Notes under the pieces: generated by a model | What the model saw: the letters and a program-made list of their open reading frames with translations, nothing else | What the model was told of the DNA's origin: nothing | Databases searched by the model: none | Position numbers and translations under genes: made by a program | Part shown: positions 1-5,532 of the stretch, piece after piece | Numbering within the stretch: the stretch's first letter is position 1 | Layout of the letters: every line of letters begins with the position of its first letter | Source of the DNA: Candidatus Rokuibacteriota bacterium | Lineage (GTDB): Bacteria > Methylomirabilota > Methylomirabilia > Rokubacteriales > CSP1-6 | Length of the DNA stretch: 6,379 bases | Assembly (NCBI GenBank): GCA_016179165.1 | Contig: JACORX010000296.1 | Span: 1-6,379 of the forward strand | Direction: 5' to 3'

Positions 1-536
1 ACCAGGGCCTCCGGTCGGAGAACGCGCCGATCATGGCGTTCAGCGTCGCCGAGGACGAGCTGCGCGGCATGGACACCTCCTCGCTGGTCGGCCATCTCGC
101 GGCCTGGAACTACTACCAGTCCGTCGACACACCGCAGAACAAGAAGTTCATCCAGGCGTTCAAGAACTACGCCGAGAAGAACAAGCTGCCCGGCGGCTCC
201 AAGCGCGTCACGGACGACCCGATGGAGGCGGCCTACTTCGGCGTCTACATCTGGAAGCAGGCTGTCGAGAAGGCCAAGTCCTTCGACGTGGCCGCGGTCC
301 GCAAGGCCGTCTACGGCCAGACCTTCCTGGCGCCGGGCGGCCAGATCAAGATGGACGAGGCCAACCACCACACCTACAAGCCGGTCCTGATCGGCGAGAT
401 CCTCAAGGACGGCCAGTTCAAGGTCGTCTCGCGCTCGAAGGGGCTGGTCAAGGCCGAGCCGTGGAGCAAGTACACGAGCCCAGACAAGGGATGCGACTGG
501 GTCAAGCAACAGGGCACGTATCAAAAGAAGGCCTAG
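1..536 (+). CDS. urtA: Urea ABC transporter substrate-binding protein UrtA (3' end only)
   Basis: UrtA is the extracytoplasmic urea-binding protein of the UrtABCDE importer and hands urea to the UrtB/UrtC channel. Only the last 177 residues are here, with the reading frame entering from the left edge (first full codon at base 3); family members are roughly 400 residues or more, so over half is missing. The visible part has strongly family-typical stretches: MAFSVAEDELRGMD just after the edge, then HLAAWNYYQSVDTPQNKKF, RVTDDPMEAAYFGVYIWKQA, the APGGQIKMD...NHHTYKPV segment and a CDWV motif near the C-terminus. These match UrtA more closely than general LivJ/LivK amino-acid binders. It ends with TAG at 534-536. 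The internal ATG at 33 is not the real start, because conserved sequence continues upstream of it. The signal peptide and the main ligand-contact residues of the first lobe cannot be checked. It is the first visible gene of the operon, and urtB starts 8 bases after its stop. Confidence 0.95.
   Translation, partial: QGLRSENAPIMAFSVAEDELRGMDTSSLVGHLAAWNYYQSVDTPQNKKFIQAFKNYAEKNKLPGGSKRVTDDPMEAAYFGVYIWKQAVEKAKSFDVAAVRKAVYGQTFLAPGGQIKMDEANHHTYKPVLIGEILKDGQFKVVSRSKGLVKAEPWSKYTSPDKGCDWVKQQGTYQKKA
526..531 (+). promoter_or_regulatory. Probable ribosome binding site for urtB
   Basis: AGAAGG lies inside the last codons of urtA, 13 bases before the GTG at 545. The spacing is somewhat long, so the site is only moderately convincing. 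It nevertheless supports the GTG start over the upstream in-frame ATGs at 461 and 491, which would put a hydrophilic, urtA-overlapping extension in front of the signal peptide. Confidence 0.4.
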
Positions 537-544
537 CCACGCGC

Positions 545-607
545 GTGTTCATTCGTCTGCTGTTGGCGCTCGCGCTGCTGCCGGGGCTCACCGCTCCGGC
601 AGCGGCG
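545..607 (+). other. Signal peptide coding segment of UrtB
   Basis: The first 21 residues from the GTG show one Arg, a hydrophobic core (LLLALALLPGL) and a small-residue stretch ending in Ala-Ala-Ala before Gln, a good match to a signal peptidase I site. This is inferred from composition only. It places the following HEAT-like domain on the outer face of the inner membrane. Confidence 0.75.
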
Positions 608-2233
608 CAGGGCGCGACCTCGTCACCGGCGCCGGAGATCGTCAAGGCCATCGCCGAGGTCGCTTCGAGCGACGCCGCCGTGCAGGAGGGGGCGGCTGTC
701 GCGCTCGGCAAGACCGGCGACCGCACACTGCTGCCGCTGCTGGAGGCCCTTCGAGAGGGCAGCGTCTATGTCCGTTCGCTGCCGGGCGGAAAGAAGGAGA
801 CCGTCATCGTCGGGGACAAGGTCAACGAAGGCGACAAGACCCTGGTCCCGCTCTTTACCGCCTACGGCCGCGAGCCCATCCGGAGCGCTGACGGCAAACC
901 GCTTCTTGCCGACCTCTCCAAGCTCCAGGAGGTTCCGACAGGGCGCAGCCTGCGACTCGTCCTCAGGCCGCTGATCGATGCATTCTCGGGAACGACGCAG
1001 CTGGCCGACCCGGACTGGACGGTTCGGCAGGCGGCAGCAGTGAAGATGGGCAACGGCGGGGATGCCGGAGCGCTCCCGGCCCTGACCGACGCCCTCGCGA
1101 AAGAGAAAGACAGGTGGGTGCGTTACGCGATCGAGGAAGCGATTGCGCTCATCCAGCTGAAGTCGGGCTCTCCGGCCGAGCGCGTCAATGCCGCCACCAG
1201 GCTCGGCGCCCTCGGCGGCGGCGACGCGCTCGATCGGCTTCGAGAGTTAGCGAATGCCGCCGACGCACCGCCCGCTCTCAAACAGGCCGCGGCGGATGCC
1301 GTCAAGCGGGTCGAGCGCTGGTCGCTCCTGACCCAGACGATCCAGGTCATGTTCCAAGGGGTGTCGCTGTCCTCCATCCTGCTCCTGATGGCGCTCGGCC
1401 TCGCCATCATCTTCGGCCTGATGGGCGTCATCAACATGGCGCATGGCGAGCTGATGGCGCTCGGCGCTTACGCCACCTACGTGACGCAGGGGTGGTTCCA
1501 GGGGCACGCTCCGGGATTCTTCGGGTACTACTTCCTTGTGGCGCTCCCGCTGTCCTTCCTCGTCGCGGGCGCGGCCGGCTTCGCCCTCGAACGCGGCGTG
1601 ATCCGCTTCCTCTACGGCCGGCCGCTCGAGACCCTTCTGCTGACCTGGGGCATCAGCCTCATGATCCAGCAGGGGCTGCGCCTCTGGTTCGGCGCGGCGA
1701 ACGTGGACGTGATTTCGCCCACGTGGCTTTCAGGCGGTCTGCCGGTGATGGTGGGGATCCAGCTGCCCTATAACAGGCTCTTCATCATCGGGCTCGCGAC
1801 CGTCGCCGTGGCGGCGATGTATCTCCTGCTCTTCAAGACCGACGCGGGCCTGCGGGTCCGCGCGGTGACGCAGAATCGCGGCATGGCGGCCTGCCTCGGC
1901 GTACGCTCCCGCCGCGTGGACGCCCTCACGTTCGCCCTCGGCGCGGGGCTGGCCGGTATCGCCGGCTGCGCGCTGACCCAGATCGGCAACGTGGGGCCGG
2001 AACTCGGCCAGAACTACATCGTCGACTCCTTCATGGTGGTCGTGACGGGGGGCGTCGGCAAGCTCCTCGGGACCATCCTGGCCGCGCTCGGCATCGGCGG
2101 GCTCAACAAGATCATCGAGCCGGGTTTCGGCGCCGTCTTCGGGAAAGTCGCGATCCTCGTCGTCGTGATTGTGTTCATCCAGCGGCGTCCGTCCGGGCTT
2201 TTCGCGGCGAAGGGACGCTATGCGGACTCGTGA
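545..2233 (+). CDS. urtB: Urea ABC transporter permease UrtB, long form with exported HEAT-like N-terminal domain
   Basis: UrtB is one of two inner-membrane permeases forming the urea channel. I chose GTG 545 (562 residues) because it puts a signal peptide right at the N-terminus: a hydrophobic run rich in Leu and Ala, then a likely cleavage after APAAA (about residue 21). Earlier in-frame ATGs at 461 and 491 would add a charged leader overlapping urtA. Residues ~30-75 and ~150-258 look like HEAT/PBS-lyase type helical repeats (for example WTVRQAAAVKMG, RWVRYAIEEAIALI, ERVNAATRLGALGG), split by a more polar segment. The LivH-like permease follows from ~273: LLLMALGLAIIFGLMGVINM leads into the hallmark GVINMAHGE (294-302), the cytoplasmic coupling loop is near RAVTQNRGMAACLGVRSRR (439-457), and the C-terminus carries RRPSGLF. 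About 560 residues fits the long UrtB type; short forms lack the N-terminal domain. The role of that domain is not established. The gene overlaps urtC by 14 bases. Confidence 0.95.
   Translation: MFIRLLLALALLPGLTAPAAAQGATSSPAPEIVKAIAEVASSDAAVQEGAAVALGKTGDRTLLPLLEALREGSVYVRSLPGGKKETVIVGDKVNEGDKTLVPLFTAYGREPIRSADGKPLLADLSKLQEVPTGRSLRLVLRPLIDAFSGTTQLADPDWTVRQAAAVKMGNGGDAGALPALTDALAKEKDRWVRYAIEEAIALIQLKSGSPAERVNAATRLGALGGGDALDRLRELANAADAPPALKQAAADAVKRVERWSLLTQTIQVMFQGVSLSSILLLMALGLAIIFGLMGVINMAHGELMALGAYATYVTQGWFQGHAPGFFGYYFLVALPLSFLVAGAAGFALERGVIRFLYGRPLETLLLTWGISLMIQQGLRLWFGAANVDVISPTWLSGGLPVMVGIQLPYNRLFIIGLATVAVAAMYLLLFKTDAGLRVRAVTQNRGMAACLGVRSRRVDALTFALGAGLAGIAGCALTQIGNVGPELGQNYIVDSFMVVVTGGVGKLLGTILAALGIGGLNKIIEPGFGAVFGKVAILVVVIVFIQRRPSGLFAAKGRYADS
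2209..2215 (+). promoter_or_regulatory. Ribosome binding site for urtC
   Basis: GAAGGGA ends 4 bases before the ATG at 2220, within the last codons of urtB. It favours ATG 2220 over the in-frame ATG at 2169, which would give a 17-residue polar N-terminal extension deeper inside urtB. Confidence 0.55.
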
Positions 2234-3353
2234 GCGCTGGACGTTCCTCGCCGCGGCCGTCCTGCTTGTCGTGGTGCTGCCCGCGCTGAACGCGCTGCCT
2301 CAGGGCTCGCCGTTCCGCGTCTCCAACTTCACGCTGAACCTCTTCGGCAAGTACCTGACGTACGCCATCTTGGCGCTGGGGATCGATTTAATCTGGGGCT
2401 ATGCGGGCGTGCTCTCGCTCGGCCACGGCGTCTTCTTCGGTCTCGGCGCCTACGCCATGGGCATGCACCTCATGCTCGAGATCGGGGCCAAGGGCGTGTA
2501 CCAGAACGTGCTGCCGGACTTCATGGTCTGGAACCGCGTGACGGAGCTGCCGCTGTTCTGGAGGCCCTTCAAGAGCGCCCTGTTCACTCTGCTGGCGGTG
2601 GTTCTCGTTCCCGGCATCGTTGCAGCGGTCTTTGGTTTTCTCACCTTCAGGAGCCGGATCCGGGGCGTCTACTTCTCGATCATCACCCAGGCGCTGGCGC
2701 TCTGCGCCTGGCTCACGTTCAATCGCAACACGATGAACCTCGGCGGCACCAACGGCCTCTCCGGCTTCAAGACCATGTTCGGGTTTCCGCTCAATGAGGC
2801 GAGCACCCAGCGCGGGCTCTACGTCGCCACCGCCCTGTGCCTCTGCGGCGCGTACGTGCTCTGCAGGTGGATCGTGCGCTCTCCGGCGGGCAGGGTCCTG
2901 GTCGCCATCCGCGACAGCGAGACGCGCGTGCTCTTCTGCGGGTATTCTCCGGCGGCGTTCAAGCTCTTCGTCTTCACCGTGTCGGCGGCCCTCGCGGGGG
3001 TGGCGGGCGCGCTGTACGTCGGGCAGGTCGGCATCATCACGCCCGCGAGGATCGGGGTGCTGCCGTCCATCGAGATGATCATCTGGGTCGCGGTGGGCGG
3101 GAGGGGAACGCTCATCGGGCCGGTCGTCGGGGCCTTCGGCGTCAACTGGCTCCAGAGCCTCCTGACGACGCACTACCCGGATCTCTGGATCCTCGCGCTG
3201 GGCGGGATGTTCGTGGCCGTCGTCCTCTTCGTCCCTGACGGCATCGTGGGCACGGCGCAAAAGCTGATGGCGCGCTTCGGCGGGGCCAAGACACCCGAGG
3301 CCGCGGCGGCCCGGAGTGAAGAGGCCAAGGCCGTAGAGATGACCTCGCGATGA
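2220..3353 (+). CDS. urtC: Urea ABC transporter permease UrtC
   Basis: UrtC is the second permease (LivM-like) of the urea importer and pairs with UrtB in the inner membrane. From ATG 2220 it has 377 residues, usual for UrtC. Residues 1-6 are charged (MRTRER), followed by a first hydrophobic helix (~8-24). The family block GYAGVLSLGHGVFFGLGAYAMG sits at 60-81. A polar loop at ~88-118 (YQNVLPDFMVWNRVTELPLFW) is long for LivM but characteristic of UrtC. Further membrane segments follow at ~120-142, 148-166, 199-219, 246-268, 284-308 and 322-346. The cytoplasmic coupling loop that should contact the ATPases lies around SPAGRVLVAIRDSETRV (221-237), and GGRGTLIGPVVGA is at 293-305. The tail after ~352 is hydrophilic and Ala/Glu/Lys-rich. 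The start is supported by a ribosome binding site and by the charged leader. It overlaps urtB by 14 bases and its stop overlaps the urtD start as ATGA, indicating coupled translation. Confidence 0.95.
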   Translation: MRTRERWTFLAAAVLLVVVLPALNALPQGSPFRVSNFTLNLFGKYLTYAILALGIDLIWGYAGVLSLGHGVFFGLGAYAMGMHLMLEIGAKGVYQNVLPDFMVWNRVTELPLFWRPFKSALFTLLAVVLVPGIVAAVFGFLTFRSRIRGVYFSIITQALALCAWLTFNRNTMNLGGTNGLSGFKTMFGFPLNEASTQRGLYVATALCLCGAYVLCRWIVRSPAGRVLVAIRDSETRVLFCGYSPAAFKLFVFTVSAALAGVAGALYVGQVGIITPARIGVLPSIEMIIWVAVGGRGTLIGPVVGAFGVNWLQSLLTTHYPDLWILALGGMFVAVVLFVPDGIVGTAQKLMARFGGAKTPEAAAARSEEAKAVEMTSR

Positions 3354-4129
3354 CCGTCGGCGCTTCGCCGGGGGGCTCCATAATTTATCTCGAGGACGTC
3401 ACCGTCGACTTCGACGGCTTCAAGGCGCTCAATGGGCTCAACTTCTACATGGACTACAAGGAGCTGCGGGTCGTCATCGGGCCCAACGGGGCCGGCAAGA
3501 CTACGCTTCTCGACGTGATCTCCGGCAAGGTCCGGCCGAGCGCGGGGCGGGTGATCTTCGGCCGCAACATCGACCTCGTCGGACGGCGTGAGAACGAGAT
3601 CGCGGGGCTCGGCATCGGGCGAAAGTTCCAGACGCCGTCCGTCTTCGCCAACCTCATGGTGAGGGAGAACCTCGAGTTGGCGCTCGCGCGCTCGAGCAAG
3701 GGCGTGTTCCCCACGCTCAAGGCTCGGCTCAGCGGGGAGCAGCGGGAACGGCTCGACGCCACCCTCGACAGCATCGGCCTCCTCGGTCAGGCGGGGACCC
3801 GGGCCGGCGGGCTTTCCCACGGGGAGAAGCAGTGGCTCGAGATCGGCATGGTCATGGTCCAGGACGCTGAGCTCCTCCTCGTGGACGAGCCCGTCGCCGG
3901 CATGACCGACGAGGAGACCGAGAAGACCGGGCGGCTGCTGGAGGGAGTCGCGGAGGAGCGGGCGGTCCTCGTCATCGAGCACGACATGGAGTTCGTTCGC
4001 CGGATCGCGCGCACGGTCACGGTGCTTCACGAGGGCGGGGTGCTGTGCGAGGGGCCGGTGGACAAGATCCAGAGTGACGAGCGTGTGATGGAGGTCTACC
4101 TGGGCCGGAGCCGCGACGCCGATGCTTGA
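3350..4129 (+). CDS. urtD: Urea ABC transporter ATP-binding protein UrtD
   Basis: UrtD is the LivG-like ATPase that, with UrtE, powers urea import from the cytoplasmic face. The 259-residue product has a complete nucleotide-binding domain. Walker A is GPNGAGKT at 44-51, the Q-loop is the Gln of KFQTPSVF (Gln94), the ABC signature is LSHGEKQWLEIG from 155 (His replacing the first Gly of LSGGE, normal for UrtD), Walker B is LLLVDE at 175-180, the D-loop region is PVAGMTDEE, and the H-loop is the His of VIEHDMEFV (His211). The MTDEET stretch after Walker B is typical of UrtD and helps separate it from amino-acid LivG proteins. The start is the ATG in the ATGA overlap with the urtC stop; only a weak purine stretch precedes it, as expected for translational coupling. 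The first ten residues are flexible-looking (Gly/Ser/Pro). The stop overlaps the urtE start by 8 bases. Confidence 0.96.
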   Translation: MTVGASPGGSIIYLEDVTVDFDGFKALNGLNFYMDYKELRVVIGPNGAGKTTLLDVISGKVRPSAGRVIFGRNIDLVGRRENEIAGLGIGRKFQTPSVFANLMVRENLELALARSSKGVFPTLKARLSGEQRERLDATLDSIGLLGQAGTRAGGLSHGEKQWLEIGMVMVQDAELLLVDEPVAGMTDEETEKTGRLLEGVAEERAVLVIEHDMEFVRRIARTVTVLHEGGVLCEGPVDKIQSDERVMEVYLGRSRDADA

Positions 4130-4832
4130 GATCGGGGGCCTCGACGTCGCCTACGGCGAGAGCCAGGTGCTCTGGGACGTCTCGCTCCACGTGCCCGCGG
4201 GCGGGGTCATGTGCCTGATGGGCCGGAACGGCGTCGGCAAGACGACGCTCCTCAAGAGCATCATGGGGCTCCTGCCGGCGCGCTCGGGGCGCGTCGTCTT
4301 CGACGGCAGGGACCTGCATCGTCTCCGGCCGGAGGAGCGGGCCGCCTGCGGCATCGGCTACGTGCCGCAGGGACGCGAGATCTTCCCGAACCTGACCGTG
4401 GCGGAGAACCTGCGGCTCGGCTTCCTCGGGCGGCCCAAGTCGGCGGGCAACGGCCGGGTCGCGCTGGACGATATCGAGCAGGTGTTCGACCTGTTCCCGA
4501 AGCTCAAGCAGCTTCTCTCCCGCAAGGGCGGCGTGCTGTCGGGCGGGGAGCAGCAGCAGCTGGCCATCGCGCGTGTTCTCCTGGCGCGGCCGAAGCTCCT
4601 CCTCATGGACGAGCCGACCGAGGGCATCCAGCCGAACGTGATACTCCAGATCGAAGATGCCATCCAGCGCATCAAGGAGCGCGGCATCGCCGTCCTCCTG
4701 GTCGAGCAGTACCTCGAGTTCGCCTGGCGTCTGGCCGGCTCCTACGCCATCATGCGCAAGGGCGCCATCGTCGCGAGCGGTTCGACCTCCGACCTGCGCC
4801 ACGATGTGGTACGACAGCACCTGACCGTTTGA
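4122..4832 (+). CDS. urtE: Urea ABC transporter ATP-binding protein UrtE
   Basis: UrtE is the LivF-like second ATPase of the importer and should form a heterodimer with UrtD. The 236-residue length is normal. Motifs in order are Walker A GRNGVGKT at 34-41, the Q-loop Gln in GYVPQGREIFPNLTV (Gln83), the signature LSGGEQQQLAIAR from 139, Walker B LLLMDEPTEGIQP at 159-171 and a switch region VLLVEQYLEFA, where Gln196 takes the place of the usual H-loop His. That Gln is normal in the LivF/UrtE family, so it is not a sign of inactivation. MGRNGVGKT and PTEGIQPN are typical of UrtE. The ATG at 4122 overlaps the end of urtD by 8 bases, with a weak GGAG at 4107-4110 upstream. It ends 17 bases before ureA with no hairpin between, so transporter and enzyme genes probably share a transcript. 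Confidence 0.96.
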   Translation: MLEIGGLDVAYGESQVLWDVSLHVPAGGVMCLMGRNGVGKTTLLKSIMGLLPARSGRVVFDGRDLHRLRPEERAACGIGYVPQGREIFPNLTVAENLRLGFLGRPKSAGNGRVALDDIEQVFDLFPKLKQLLSRKGGVLSGGEQQQLAIARVLLARPKLLLMDEPTEGIQPNVILQIEDAIQRIKERGIAVLLVEQYLEFAWRLAGSYAIMRKGAIVASGSTSDLRHDVVRQHLTV

Positions 4833-4849
4833 CGTAAGATCATCCGGCC
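4833..4849 (+). other. urtE-ureA junction, no terminator or promoter seen
   Basis: This 17-base gap is the longest intergenic space in the window. It contains no inverted repeat with a T-run and is too short for a separate promoter, although one could lie inside the urtE 3' end. No good ribosome binding site precedes ureA; only the purine-rich TAAGA, well over 10 bases upstream, is visible. Confidence 0.5.
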
Positions 4850-5152
4850 ATGCACCTGACCCCCCGAGAGCAGGACAAGCTGCTGATCTTCACCGCCGCC
4901 GAGGTGGCGCGCAGGCGGCGGGGCCGCGGCCTCAAGCTGAACTACCCCGAGGCCCTGGCCCTCATCACCGCCGAGGTGCTCGAAGGCGTCCGCGACGGCC
5001 GGAGCGTGTCCGAGCTCATGGCCTTCGGCATCACCGTCCTCAAGCGGGACGACGTCATGGACGGCGTGCCGGAGATGCTCGAGGAGGTGCAGGTCGAGGG
5101 CACCTTCCCCGACGGCACGAAGCTGGTCACGATCCACCATCCCATCCGATAG
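4850..5152 (+). CDS. ureA: Urease gamma subunit UreA
   Basis: UreA is the small structural subunit of nickel urease (urea + water to ammonia and carbamate, in the cytoplasm), assembling with UreB and UreC. At 100 residues it has the exact usual length of a stand-alone gamma subunit. Family features run from end to end: MHLTPREQDKLLIF at the start, then an Arg-rich helix (ARRRRGRGLKLNYPEALALI), the ITAEVLEGVRDGRSVSELM segment, and the C-terminal GVPEMLEEVQVEGTFPDG followed by VTIHHPI. The ATG at 4850 gives the canonical N-terminus, although the ribosome binding site is weak, so initiation may depend partly on ribosomes arriving from urtE. The gene is separate from ureB, unlike the fused gamma-beta subunit of Helicobacter. 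ureB follows after 10 bases. Confidence 0.97.
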   Translation: MHLTPREQDKLLIFTAAEVARRRRGRGLKLNYPEALALITAEVLEGVRDGRSVSELMAFGITVLKRDDVMDGVPEMLEEVQVEGTFPDGTKLVTIHHPIR

Positions 5153-5162
5153 CGGGGCAGAG

Positions 5163-5528
5163 ATGATCCCAGGCGAGTACATCCTCGGCGACGGCGACAT
5201 CGAGGCGAATGCGGGCCGGCGCACCGTCCTACTGACGGTGGCGAACACGGGAGACCGGCCAATCCAGGTCGGCTCGCACTTTCACTTCTTCGAGGCCAAC
5301 CGCGCGCTCCGCTTCGAGCGGGTGAAGGCCTGGGGCATGAGGCTCAACGTGCCCGCCGGCACCGCCGTCAGGTTCGAGCCGGGTGATGAGAAAGCGGTGA
5401 CGCTCGTGGAGCTGGCCGGCGCGCGGGAGGTCCACGGGCTCAACGCGCTCGCCGACGGCAGGGTGGACGCGGCGAGCCGGGACGCCGCGGTGGACAAGGC
5501 CGCCCAGGCCGGCTTCCAGGGGGCGTGA
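5163..5528 (+). CDS. ureB: Urease beta subunit UreB
   Basis: UreB is the second small structural subunit of urease and packs against UreC in the trimeric (UreABC)3 assembly. The 121-residue product begins with MIPGEYILGDGDIEANAGR, the standard beta-subunit opening. It then shows the hallmark VGSHFHFFEANRALRFER (about residues 36-53) and MRLNVPAGTAVRFEPGDEK (about 59-77), followed by VHGLNALADGRVD. It is about 15-20 residues longer than the ~101-106 residues of Klebsiella-type UreB because of an Ala-rich C-terminal tail (after ~101); such tails occur in other bacteria, so this looks like normal family variation. A weak GGGG/AGAG purine stretch lies just before ATG 5163. The stop is 4 bases before the ureC ATG. 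Confidence 0.97.
   Translation: MIPGEYILGDGDIEANAGRRTVLLTVANTGDRPIQVGSHFHFFEANRALRFERVKAWGMRLNVPAGTAVRFEPGDEKAVTLVELAGAREVHGLNALADGRVDAASRDAAVDKAAQAGFQGA
5518..5523 (+). promoter_or_regulatory. Ribosome binding site for ureC
   Basis: AGGGGG overlaps the last codons of ureB, 9 bases before the ATG at 5533. The spacing is good, and the ATG it serves gives the canonical UreC N-terminus. A GAGG at 5527-5530 lies too close to the start to be the main site. Confidence 0.5.
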
Positions 5529-5532
5529 GGCC

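Noticed and set aside
1114..1773. Plus-strand 219-codon frame inside urtB
   Set aside because: Its product is an Arg/Ala/Pro-rich out-of-frame translation of the HEAT-permease junction of urtB, with no membrane or domain pattern of its own.
2388..3260. Long minus-strand open frame of 290 codons opposite urtC
   Set aside because: Its product is a low-complexity mix of Arg, Asp, Glu, His and Pro with no recognisable motif. It mirrors the third-position G/C bias of urtC, whose membrane segments are unmistakable.
3812..3832. UrtD signature LSHGE instead of LSGGE
   Set aside because: LSHGE is the normal form in UrtD and many LivG-like ATPases.
4704..4712. Missing H-loop histidine in UrtE (Gln instead)
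   Set aside because: Gln at this position is the rule in LivF/UrtE ATPases, so it is not evidence of a degenerate site.
3173..4820. Two long minus-strand open frames (285 and 267 codons) opposite urtD and urtE
   Set aside because: They lie opposite complete ATPases with every expected motif. The antisense products are rich in Asp/Glu/His/Arg/Leu, as expected from reverse reading of GC-rich coding sequence.
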